Assembly: GCA_945980015.1 (NCBI GenBank)
Contig: CAMFQI010000043.1
Coordinates: forward strand, 1 to 7,821
Length of the DNA stretch: 7,821 bases
Direction of reading: 5' to 3'
Source of the DNA: an uncultured Eubacterium sp.
Lineage (GTDB): Bacteria > Bacillota > Clostridia > Oscillospirales > Acutalibacteraceae
This document shows positions 1 through 6,231 of the stretch, one piece after another. The translations under genes and the position numbers were made by a program. Numbering within the stretch: the stretch's first letter is position 1; each line of letters begins with the position of its first letter. Under the pieces are notes generated by a model. That model was not told the DNA's origin and ran no database searches. It worked only from the letters and a program-made list of their open reading frames with translations.

Positions 1-52
1 TTTTTAATATTTAACAAGACTGTTCTTTTAGTAATAATGTCGTTTGAAATTA

Positions 53-1291
53 TCACGATAAATGATGTATAAAGATACCCGAAAGAAGCTTTGGCTCAAA
101 CCAAGTCGATTTCGGAGGCATAATCATTCCTGCGTCGGCAATGCTCATCAAATCGTCGATAGTCGTCGGGAACATTGAAAACGCAATTTTCATATCGCTG
201 CTTGCTCTGCGTTCGAGTTCCTCCAATCCCCTGATTCCGCCGATAAAGTCAATTCGGTCGTCATTCTTCGGATCCTTTATATTCAAAATAGGAGACAAAA
301 GATTGTTTTGCAAAATGCTGACATCAAGCTGTGCAACCGGGTCGCTTTCGTCAAAGCTGCCATTCTTCGCCTTTAATGAATACCAGCCGCCGTCATAATA
401 CATACTGAATGTGTGCTTTTTTATGGGACGGTGTCTGCCGTCGAGCTGCTCAACATTAAAGCTACTCTCAACCTTCTTTAGAAATTCATCAAAGGTATAT
501 CCGTTCAAGTCCCTGACAACACGATTATAGTCCATTATCTCCAAATCGCAGTCGGCGAATGCAACTGCAAGAAAGAAATTGAATTCCTCCTCGCCCGTGT
601 AATTCGGATTTTCCTGTCGTCTCATATTACCGACCTTAACCGCAGAAGCGCATCTGTGATGACCGTCGGCAATATAAAGGCTTTCGACCCTGCTGAATTC
701 ATACTGAATTTTGTTTGAAACGGCAACGTCGTCAATAACCCAAACGGTTTGTCCCACGCCGTCGTAATCGAAATTGTAAACAGGCTCATGCTCGCTTATC
801 CATTTATTAACCTGCATATCAATAGAATTGTTTTTTCTGTAGGTTAAAAAGATTGGTCCTGTGTTGGCGTCAAGAGTATTAACGTGATTAATTCTGTCCT
901 GCTCCTTTTTTGCAAGAGTGTGCTCGTGCTTTTTTATTACGTTATTCATATAATCATCAATCGAAGCACAGCCCACTATACCTGTCTGAACTCTACCGTT
1001 CATTTTTTGACGGTAAATGTATAGGCAGGGCGTTTTGTCCTGAATTAAATCTCCGTTTTGCTCCAACGCCAAAAGGTTTTCTTTTGCTCTTTGATACACC
1101 TGCTCACTGTAAGGGTCTACATCAATCGGCAGGTCGATTTCCGCTTTATCAACGTGCAAAAACGAAAGTGCATTACCCTTGACCATTCTTCTCGCTTCCT
1201 CGCTGCTCATAACATCGTACGGTAAAGCAGGTATGAGCGATTGATTCTTAATTGACGGACGGTAAGCCTTAAACGGTTTGAATATTGCCAT
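53..1291 (-). CDS. DUF1015 family protein (ParB/SerK-like fold), probably chromosomal
   Basis: A complete 412-residue protein of the usual length for the DUF1015 family. Visible family hallmarks are the N-terminal opening MAIFKPFKAYRP, a YDV motif at residues 25-27, a KKHEHT...KKEQDRINH block at about 120-136, the core DGHHR motif at 209-213 followed by ASA, and the C-terminal MPPKSTWFEPKLLSG block at about 391-405. The DGHHR motif resembles the (D/E)G-x-HR signature of the ParB/sulfiredoxin superfamily, which includes free serine kinases. A role in serine/phosphoserine metabolism is therefore plausible, and in Clostridia the gene is often near serA/serC. The activity is inference. The ATG at 1291 follows AGGAG by a normal distance (1300-1305 region). 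The gene has its own promoter just upstream and is the only non-phage gene here, so it marks the host side of the phage-like cluster. No signal peptide or membrane segment is visible. Confidence 0.93.
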   Translation of the reverse strand: MAIFKPFKAYRPSIKNQSLIPALPYDVMSSEEARRMVKGNALSFLHVDKAEIDLPIDVDPYSEQVYQRAKENLLALEQNGDLIQDKTPCLYIYRQKMNGRVQTGIVGCASIDDYMNNVIKKHEHTLAKKEQDRINHVNTLDANTGPIFLTYRKNNSIDMQVNKWISEHEPVYNFDYDGVGQTVWVIDDVAVSNKIQYEFSRVESLYIADGHHRCASAVKVGNMRRQENPNYTGEEEFNFFLAVAFADCDLEIMDYNRVVRDLNGYTFDEFLKKVESSFNVEQLDGRHRPIKKHTFSMYYDGGWYSLKAKNGSFDESDPVAQLDVSILQNNLLSPILNIKDPKNDDRIDFIGGIRGLEELERRASSDMKIAFSMFPTTIDDLMSIADAGMIMPPKSTWFEPKLLSGIFIHHLS

Positions 1292-1327
1292 TTCTTTTCT
1301 CCTGTAACTTATTTGATATAATGCTAT

Positions 1328-1356
1328 ATTATACGCCTAAATCACCGTTTTGTAAA
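1328..1356 (-). promoter_or_regulatory. Sigma-A (housekeeping) promoter of the DUF1015 gene
   Basis: Read on the minus strand, a -35 box TTTACA (1351-1356) is followed by a 17-base spacer and a perfect -10 box TATAAT (1328-1333). Transcription would start near 1320, giving a leader of about 30 bases that contains the AGGAG ribosome binding site. The -35 box begins 3 bases after the fibre gene stop. The DUF1015 gene can therefore be expressed independently of the phage-like operon, and the junction between the two transcription units is extremely tight. No operator-like inverted repeat is seen around it. Confidence 0.85.
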
Positions 1357-1359
1357 CTG

Positions 1360-1836
1360 TTATCTGAAGCCTATTACCAAATAGCTTCTGCCAATCTCGT
1401 TAAAGCTTCGCATTTCATACCTTGCAACCATAGTGCCGCCCTGAATTACGCTCAGCGTTTTGCCGGAAAGCGTAAGTCCGTCGGTCGAGCCGCTTTTTGT
1501 CGCAATGCCGAAGTAATTGTAATGCGTGTCGTTCGGAATATCAATAACTCCGATAGGCGCACTGACAGCAAGCAAAATGCACATTCTCGGCTCAAAATCA
1601 AAGCCTAGCTCAATCGTTCTGTTTTGCACGCCTGTTCCGTGATAAATATACATATCGTACGGCAAAGCGAGTGCCTGTCTTTGTGCTTCGTTTAGATGAA
1701 GCGCATCGCTTGAAATATGTCCTCCGAGCATTGTGTCAACAAGCTCGTTGTCGGCATTAAAATCCTCCATTACGGGTCTGTCGCTTTTTATCCACCTGTT
1801 AAGTCCTAAATATTCTGTACGGCCTGAGCTTCCCAT
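1360..1836 (-). CDS. Short phage tail fibre / receptor-binding-like protein
   Basis: A 158-residue protein and the last gene of the phage cluster. The N-terminal part (LNRWIKSDRPVMEDFNADNE, about residues 12-31) matches the pattern of tail-fibre N-termini in Firmicutes prophages, which typically have L-x-x-W...DxPxMxDFN. The C-terminal half is beta-rich with a 'FGIATKSGSTDGLTLSGKTL' stretch, a pattern common at the tips of prophage tail fibres. There is almost no shaft between the two parts, so this would be an unusually short fibre. The start chosen is ATG at 1836, which follows AGTAGGTGAT at normal spacing and lies 4 bases after the previous gene. The reading frame stays open upstream to a TTG at 1854, but that site has no comparable ribosome binding site and lies inside the neighbour. 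No chaperone gene follows. Confidence 0.65.
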   Translation of the reverse strand: MGSSGRTEYLGLNRWIKSDRPVMEDFNADNELVDTMLGGHISSDALHLNEAQRQALALPYDMYIYHGTGVQNRTIELGFDFEPRMCILLAVSAPIGVIDIPNDTHYNYFGIATKSGSTDGLTLSGKTLSVIQGGTMVARYEMRSFNEIGRSYLVIGFR

Positions 1837-1840
1837 ATAA

Positions 1841-2275
1841 TCACCTACTTTCAATCATATCCCATCTGTATTTGGCATTTTCAATATCGCCAAAGCTCAT
1901 ATTTTGTTCATCTATATATTCCCAGCTTACGCCGTCCGACCCCAAATCAATACTATGAAGCGGAGTCGTCCAGCCGTATATCAATGTGCCTATTTTATCG
2001 GCTGAATATTCTGTAAAGGTCAAATTCAACCCATCCTGTTCAAACTGTACGTTTTCAAACGCCTTTTCAAGCTCGCTCCTTAAAGGGTGCGAAAAAATAT
2101 TGAGGGCACTGTTGCATCTGATTTTCAAAAGAGCATTTCCAACCAGCCTCAGTCCCTGTACATACGCCCTTATTTGTGCCGCCTCAACTTTCTCGTCAGC
2201 GTCAATTCCAACCTGACAAAGCAGCTTGCACAACCTTTGAAATATCGCATTTTCATCAATGACAAAGCTATTCAT
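1841..2275 (-). CDS. Putative tail protein of the gpI / XkdU position
   Basis: A 144-residue soluble protein located directly after baseplate J and before the fibre, which is the position of gpI (P2) or XkdU/YmfQ (PBSX), the protein that links the wedge to the fibre. The sequence alone shows no decisive motif: the N-terminal half looks helical and the C-terminal half has aromatic beta-type segments (YGWTTPLHSIDLGSDGVSW, about residues 99-117). The call therefore rests mainly on gene order. The ATG at 2275 overlaps the end of the J gene by 8 bases and follows AGAGGTG, which lies inside the J gene, so translation is probably coupled. At 144 residues it is somewhat shorter than typical XkdU proteins. 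Confidence 0.55.
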   Translation of the reverse strand: MNSFVIDENAIFQRLCKLLCQVGIDADEKVEAAQIRAYVQGLRLVGNALLKIRCNSALNIFSHPLRSELEKAFENVQFEQDGLNLTFTEYSADKIGTLIYGWTTPLHSIDLGSDGVSWEYIDEQNMSFGDIENAKYRWDMIESR

Positions 2276-3302
2276 ATCTTCGCACCTCTTTTATATCAAT
2301 AACACAATATTCATTTACGTTTGCCCTGCCTTGCGCCTCAATGCCTATATCAAGCCTGTCTATATCAAGTCCGCAATAAAGAAGGTAATCCCTCAAGTCG
2401 CTGAGGCTGAACATATCTCCCACTCTCAAGCTTGAACAGTAATCTCTTGTGCGCTCCTCAATTTCTTTTTCATTTGCCTGTCCGACGTAATTAATATTTA
2501 CGGCGTACTCTCTCGGCGTTGCGGCACAAATGCTTATCGACTGTCCCATAAGCTCGTAATAACCGAGAATTTCTGTAACCTGTGAAATTTCCTGCTGTGT
2601 TATTTCACCGCTATATGTCCTTAAATAAACAAGTACGTTGCCGTTTTGAAAAACAATATTACAGCTGTGAACCGTGCTTAAATTCTCAATCAATGCACGT
2701 TCAAAATCAATATTAACGCCGTTAGCCGGATATTTCAGCCTGTCCTTAATTCTGCTTCTCAAAACCTCGTCACGCTCGTCGTCATATCCTCCTGTGAATT
2801 TTTCGTAGTTGCATACATTAGCGACCGAGTTTGGCGGTGTAACCATAATACTGATTTCATTACCCTTTGCATTGTATTCCTCACCGTTTGCAAGTGCCCT
2901 TGCCTTGACGGTGCAGGAGACTTCGCCGGGTAAAATAACGCCCTTTTCAACTGTTTCATACTGAACAAAACGCTTTTTCGACTTGCAGCAAATTGTTCCC
3001 TGCGGAATTTCAACAGCATTGTCAATCGGCTCGTTAATTGAAAATGTCAGCGTGCCGTTTGCTTTTGCACCGCTTCTTCTTTCAATCGAGCACTCGGCGG
3101 CTATAGCGTCAAGATACGCTCCCGTTGCGGTTTTCCAGCTGCTTTGCTTCAAGGCGTAATCCGTATATGCGCTCAAATTACAAAGCTCGCTCGCAACTGC
3201 CTTAAGCCTCACTCCGACTCTTGTGTTCATATCGGGATACAGTCCGCATGCATCAAAGTAAGCAGTTCTCATATTTTGAAGTATTTCGTCATAGCTAATC
3301 AT
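2268..3302 (-). CDS. Baseplate J-like wedge protein (XkdT/gpJ family)
   Basis: A complete 344-residue protein of the baseplate J family, which forms the wedge arms around the tail hub in contractile-tail phages, PBSX-like particles and related injection systems. The family's most diagnostic stretch is clear at residues 170-190: TGGYDDERDEVLRSRIKDRLK, which fits the GGxDxExDExLRxR pattern. The preceding beta-rich domain (about 80-165) contains the usual 'IPQGTICCKSKKRFVQYET' segment. The ATG at 3302 overlaps the gp25 gene by 8 bases and follows AGGTGG inside that gene. Length and motif are intact, so this looks functional rather than decayed. Its presence implies a baseplate of the contractile type, which makes the missing sheath and tube genes notable. 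Confidence 0.94.
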   Translation of the reverse strand: MISYDEILQNMRTAYFDACGLYPDMNTRVGVRLKAVASELCNLSAYTDYALKQSSWKTATGAYLDAIAAECSIERRSGAKANGTLTFSINEPIDNAVEIPQGTICCKSKKRFVQYETVEKGVILPGEVSCTVKARALANGEEYNAKGNEISIMVTPPNSVANVCNYEKFTGGYDDERDEVLRSRIKDRLKYPANGVNIDFERALIENLSTVHSCNIVFQNGNVLVYLRTYSGEITQQEISQVTEILGYYELMGQSISICAATPREYAVNINYVGQANEKEIEERTRDYCSSLRVGDMFSLSDLRDYLLYCGLDIDRLDIGIEAQGRANVNEYCVIDIKEVRRYE

Positions 3303-3582
3303 ATTTTAATTCCACCTGCCTTTCGTAATCGTTGATTGACAAATTATAAACAACAATTCCGTTTTCCGTCTTGCCGACCGATTTTACATACACTCCGTCA
3401 AGTGCTTCAAGTGACGCACGTGCCTGAGAAAGAATTTCAGGCTCTGAAAGTCCGTAGCTTATTTTTGAGCCGAAGTCCTTGTCGGGATAAAATTTCCCAC
3501 GCACAGTCGTAAGGCACAAAACAGCCGCTTCAAGAAGTCCGTTAATATAATCCGTATCAACTGCATTTTTTAAGTCATTCAT
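3295..3582 (-). CDS. Baseplate wedge protein, GPW/gp25 family
   Basis: A 95-residue protein of the gp25/gpW (XkdS-like) type, which clamps the sheath initiator and wedge onto the hub. Visible support: a short helical N-terminus, the conserved region around FYPDKDFGSKISYGL (about residues 32-46) equivalent to the family's 'R..FGs.l' turn, and a C-terminal beta hairpin. It sits directly before baseplate J, its near-invariant partner. The ATG at 3582 is preferred because it follows GGGGTGAT at good spacing and overlaps the previous gene by 8 bases. A TTG at 3588 would add two residues but lies too close to that site. gp25 normally nucleates the contractile sheath, yet no sheath gene is present in the window. 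Confidence 0.85.
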   Translation of the reverse strand: MNDLKNAVDTDYINGLLEAAVLCLTTVRGKFYPDKDFGSKISYGLSEPEILSQARASLEALDGVYVKSVGKTENGIVVYNLSINDYERQVELKYD

Positions 3583-3928
3583 TTTCAATCACCCCGTGTT
3601 TGTTTATTACCAAGCCGTTTAGCACAATGCTTCCGTCGTTTTTCAGCAAAATCTCAGCACCGCCGAGTGAAGAAAGTCTTATCTCGCCTGCCTCAAGGCT
3701 TTCGACCCTGCACAATGCTCCGACAACCGCCTGACCGCTGCTTGACGGAATAATCATAACGCTCTCGCCCACGGGCGGATTACTTTGGTAACCGTAAGGC
3801 GCATAGCTTTCAATCCCACGGCTCATAAGAGTTGAGCCTGCCTCAAGCTGACCTGACGAAAGCGTAACCTTTCCCTTTTCGGAAACAGTGCTCTTTTGCC
3901 TGTTTGATAAGCATTTACTCATCCACAT
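3575..3928 (-). CDS. Baseplate spike-like protein (gpV / Mu gp45 / XkdR position)
   Basis: A 117-residue protein between the hub and the gp25 gene, the place of the central spike. Residues about 38-75 have the glycine- and proline-marked pattern of the OB-fold found in gpV/gp45 spikes (YAPYGYQSNPPVGESVMII, then GQAVVGAL). The tail of the protein (about 85-112) is a run of short beta strands with GGAEILLKNDGSIVLNG, as in the beta-helix of these spikes. The HxH iron-binding tip found in P2 gpV is not seen. The ATG at 3928 follows GGAGG at 9 bases and overlaps the hub gene by 14 bases. A second ATG at 3922 is further from that site. The family is inferred from fold pattern plus order and could equally be called XkdR-like. 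Confidence 0.65.
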   Translation of the reverse strand: MWMSKCLSNRQKSTVSEKGKVTLSSGQLEAGSTLMSRGIESYAPYGYQSNPPVGESVMIIPSSSGQAVVGALCRVESLEAGEIRLSSLGGAEILLKNDGSIVLNGLVINKHGVIENE

Positions 3929-4865
3929 AAGTCATTTCCTCCAAATCAAACTCAACGCTTGCCTTAATACAGGTCTGCTCAGCTCCGCCGTTTTGGGTAT
4001 GAACAATCGAATACACAATTCCCCGGATATTCCCGAAATGCCCGTCAAAGCATATAACCTCGTCCATAAGATCGATTTTTTCAAAGCCCGAAACGGTTAT
4101 TGTATAGGTGTAGTATTCGCTGTTCTTCGATTTCATAATGCTTGAAAGCGCCTTGTCCCTGCGCCAGTCCTCGACATAAGCAAGGTTTTTCATCATCTGT
4201 GAGCGAATTTTTCGTTTTTTCATAAAAGCACTTTCACGGCAGTAAATATAATCCCTGTCCGAATTGAGCTTGTAGTTGATTTTTTCAAGTGCGTTTGCAC
4301 GATTAATAGTACGCTTTATACTTATGACGTTGCCCTTTAGGGTGCGACTGTTTTTCGTTTTCATAAGGGTTAGGGCGTTGTTGCAGTCAATTCTTATTTT
4401 GTCGCCTGTAACACTGTATACAAAATCCTGCAATGCAGAAAACCTCGATGTTCCCTTGCTCACCTGATACTGATTTTCGCAATAAATATCCCCTGCGTCA
4501 TAGCTAAAGCCGAAGCCGTCGCAATTTGCCTTAAAAAGTCCCAACGCACTCGGAGAATTGTAAGTAAAGGGCTTAGCCTCACTGTCCGTTAGCAAGCAGG
4601 CACTTGAGCGAGCGTAAATGAAGCACACAAAGCCATTGTCACTAATCTGTTCACGCTGAGTATCGACGTAGCCCGAAAACACCTGAATTCCGTCAACGCT
4701 CGCCTGAACCCTGTATATTTCGTCAAGTGCCCTTTCACTTAAAAAAGTAAGACTAAGGCTGTCGCACGGTGCGTCGCAGTCCTCACAAAGCTCATAGGAT
4801 ATTATGTTTTCAACCTTTGCTTCACATTCGTCCAAGTCAAAAAGCGAAATGCTTATATCAGCCAT
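3915..4865 (-). CDS. Baseplate hub protein, XkdQ / gpD (gp27-like)
   Basis: A 316-residue protein of the size and position of XkdQ/gpD hub proteins, which form the trimeric ring joining the tube to the spike. It starts with a beta-rich domain (residues about 1-90, with 'VSGYVDTQ'-type segments, here FSGYVDTQREQI), followed by a YNSPSALGLFKANCDGFGF segment (about 103-121) and a basic helical stretch (about 208-235). The final beta domain (about 250-316) includes 'YTYTITVSGFEKIDLMDEV', similar in style to the C-terminal domain of these hubs. The ATG at 4865 follows a strong AAGGAGGG that lies inside the LysM gene, and the two genes overlap by 13 bases. No catalytic peptidase or lysozyme domain is visible. 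Assignment rests on domain pattern and the P-Q-(R)-S-T gene order. Confidence 0.78.
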   Translation of the reverse strand: MADISISLFDLDECEAKVENIISYELCEDCDAPCDSLSLTFLSERALDEIYRVQASVDGIQVFSGYVDTQREQISDNGFVCFIYARSSACLLTDSEAKPFTYNSPSALGLFKANCDGFGFSYDAGDIYCENQYQVSKGTSRFSALQDFVYSVTGDKIRIDCNNALTLMKTKNSRTLKGNVISIKRTINRANALEKINYKLNSDRDYIYCRESAFMKKRKIRSQMMKNLAYVEDWRRDKALSSIMKSKNSEYYTYTITVSGFEKIDLMDEVICFDGHFGNIRGIVYSIVHTQNGGAEQTCIKASVEFDLEEMTYVDE

Positions 4866-5368
4866 ACTCTGTCGCCCTCCTTAACTGCAAATAAGTCGCC
4901 GAAATCATTAAGGGACACGAGCCTTTGAACCTCAACTCCCGTTCTGCTTGAAACATCAAAAAGATTTTCACCCTCAAGAGCGACGGTATAGCCGAAATCA
5001 TATACCTCTTTTTTCTCAAAGCCGTCCTGCGTAAATTCAAACGAATACTCAACCCTGCTGTTCGACGCACTGTAATTTATCTCAAGCGAAGTAAAAAGCA
5101 TTTTTTTCGGATTGCAAAACGGAGTAAAAAGGAAATCGCTTCCCTTTTTGTTGAAAACCCTGATAAGTGCATACGCCTTATTCATTGCGTCCTCCCCGAC
5201 AAAGTAGCCCTTGCCGGAGATAAGCGCACCTTTTTTGTTTATTTCCTCGCATTTTTCACCGTGATTTGCAAAATCTGTTTTTGAGATATTCTTCGTCAGC
5301 TTCATACTAACCTCGCTCGGATTCACCTCAAATTCAAAATCACGATATTTCATTTTTATCATCTTCAT
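4853..5368 (-). CDS. XkdP-like baseplate protein with C-terminal LysM domain
   Basis: A 171-residue protein with two parts. Residues about 5-120 form a beta-rich domain (MKYRDFEFEVNPSEV, then FLFTPFCNPKKMLFTSLEI) like the N-terminus of XkdP/gp53-type tail proteins. Residues about 127-171 form a LysM-type domain with the typical order: a Y-x-V-x-x-G-x-x-L opening (YTVALEGENLFDVSSRTGV), a central V-x-x-L-x-x-L-N helix, and a closing VKEGDRVWLI strand. Such proteins lie between the tape measure and the hub in PBSX-like loci and close the bottom of the tail tube. The ATG at 5368 lies 3 bases after the small upstream gene, whose last codons (AAGGGTGAT) supply the ribosome binding site. Here it directly follows neck genes instead of a tape measure. 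Confidence 0.85.
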   Translation of the reverse strand: MKMIKMKYRDFEFEVNPSEVSMKLTKNISKTDFANHGEKCEEINKKGALISGKGYFVGEDAMNKAYALIRVFNKKGSDFLFTPFCNPKKMLFTSLEINYSASNSRVEYSFEFTQDGFEKKEVYDFGYTVALEGENLFDVSSRTGVEVQRLVSLNDFGDLFAVKEGDRVWLI

Positions 5369-5371
5369 CTT

Positions 5372-5473
5372 TTAATCACCCTTGAAGCCGTTATCGTATC
5401 GTCTCGAATCAAGCATAACAATATCGCTGATTTCCTCGATTTTCAAAATCGTTACCGTGCTCTCGTTTTCCAT
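5372..5473 (-). CDS. Small 33-residue protein at the neck/baseplate junction
   Basis: A 33-codon gene starting MENESTVTILKIEEISDIVM and ending NGFKGD, then TAA. It is supported by a good ribosome binding site (GGAGGAATTTTG before the ATG at 5473), a TGATG overlap with the stop of the upstream gene, and a downstream gene that starts 3 bases after its stop and uses its last codons as ribosome binding site. It is acidic (4 Glu and 4 Asp against 2 Lys and 2 Arg), has no membrane segment, and resembles no family I can name. It stands exactly where sheath, tube, chaperone and tape-measure genes would normally be. It may be a genuine small structural or assembly protein, or a remnant formed by an in-frame deletion. 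Its clean start and stop favour a translated gene. Confidence 0.65.
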   Translation of the reverse strand: MENESTVTILKIEEISDIVMLDSRRYDNGFKGD

Positions 5474-5874
5474 CAAAATTCCTCCGTTTTTTCGTAATGT
5501 CCGAAGCCTAAAACCGCCGTCAGCACATAACATTCGCACGAGGAATCAACCGATATTGCCGAAATACTTATCTTGCTTATTTCGTCATTAAGCGACGCCC
5601 TTACGATTTTTTGCATATCGTCAAATATTACCGGCGAGCCTAAATGATATGGGCAAAACAGGTCAATTCTTATTTCACCCGTACCGTAAAAATCCGTGTT
5701 ATCAACGCTGACGCTTTCAAGCTCAAGTGAATTCGGAGACAAAACGGCGCATCTTTTTGAAAGTCTTGTAGGCTTTGTAACATACGGAAACGCCTTCAAA
5801 AAAGAAATTTCTTTAAGCTCATCCGTATTTCGCAGAGTATAAATTACCTCGTCTATTTCTTTATTCAAATACAT
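5473..5874 (-). CDS. Phage neck / tail-completion-like protein
   Basis: A 133-residue soluble protein with no diagnostic motif. It begins with a helical N-terminus (MYLNKEIDEVIYTLR), followed by alternating beta segments; the long stretch 'GEIRIDLFCPYHLG' (about residues 66-79) and the C-terminal strand 'YVLTAVLGFGHYE' are compatible with tail terminator or tail completion proteins. In head-neck-tail operons this is the slot after the head-completion protein, and terminators are typically 120-150 residues, so the size fits. The ATG at 5874 follows GGGGAGG at good spacing and overlaps the previous gene by 14 bases. The identification comes from position and size, not from a recognised domain. 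If no tail tube exists, a 'terminator' must have another partner, such as the baseplate itself. Confidence 0.5.
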   Translation of the reverse strand: MYLNKEIDEVIYTLRNTDELKEISFLKAFPYVTKPTRLSKRCAVLSPNSLELESVSVDNTDFYGTGEIRIDLFCPYHLGSPVIFDDMQKIVRASLNDEISKISISAISVDSSCECYVLTAVLGFGHYEKTEEF

Positions 5875-6229
5875 TTTCGTCCTCCCCGATAATTTTTCTT
5901 ACTACGCAGTAATAAAAAATAATCTTGTCTGCCACGTAATAAGCGCTTGTTTTTACAAATCGGTATTTTTCCGTACCGAGCTTCAGGATATCATCTTCAC
6001 CGCAAAGGCTGAAAGCGTATAAATTCGGAAGATAAACAACCAAATAGTCCTTATTGCTTTTGCCAAGCCTCGTCATATCCGCATCAAATCTCGTCTTGTC
6101 GTTTTGCCAAAGGCGTTTGGTCATCACCCTTGCGGTAATGACCTCGCCGTTTGACAGAGTGATTGTGCAGGGCTGTCCGTATTCTTCAAGCTTAACTCGA
6201 ATTATGCCTTCCAAATCCTTTTTCTGCAT
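5861..6229 (-). CDS. Phage head-completion / neck-like protein
   Basis: A 122-residue protein with a short helical start (MQKKDLEGIIRVKLEEYG) and then a compact beta-rich body: CTITLSNGEVITARVMTKRLW, later 'KYRFVKTSAYYVADKIIFYYCVV'. This all-beta pattern with a strand carrying 'lGtekYrfvkts' resembles head-tail joining or head-closure proteins found after gp6-like connectors, but no family-specific residues are certain. ATG at 6229 is preferred: it follows AAGGGAG with 7 bases of spacing. The frame also allows GTG at 6235 in a GTGA overlap with the upstream stop, but that would lie only one base from the same ribosome binding site. With the ATG, the two genes are separated by two bases. Confidence 0.55.
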   Translation of the reverse strand: MQKKDLEGIIRVKLEEYGQPCTITLSNGEVITARVMTKRLWQNDKTRFDADMTRLGKSNKDYLVVYLPNLYAFSLCGEDDILKLGTEKYRFVKTSAYYVADKIIFYYCVVRKIIGEDENVFE

Positions 6230-6231
6230 AC

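Noticed and set aside
1..52. Possible terminator after the DUF1015 gene
   Set aside because: Only a four-base-pair hairpin (AACA/TGTT) can be drawn and it is not followed by a clear T run on the minus strand. The true terminator may lie outside the window.
1292..1359. Attachment site or riboswitch in the gap between the fibre and DUF1015 genes
   Set aside because: The 68 bases are fully accounted for by a promoter, a short leader and a ribosome binding site. No tRNA end, repeat or structured leader is seen.
1285..1608. A 107-codon plus-strand frame covering the fibre end and the DUF1015 promoter
   Set aside because: It is antisense to the fibre gene and to a clear minus-strand promoter, and its sequence shows no protein-like pattern.
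1360..5368. Extracellular contractile injection system or tailocin
   Set aside because: Baseplate genes would fit, but a capsid and connector are encoded in the same operon and no sheath or tube is present, so a capsid-free contractile particle is not supported by this window.
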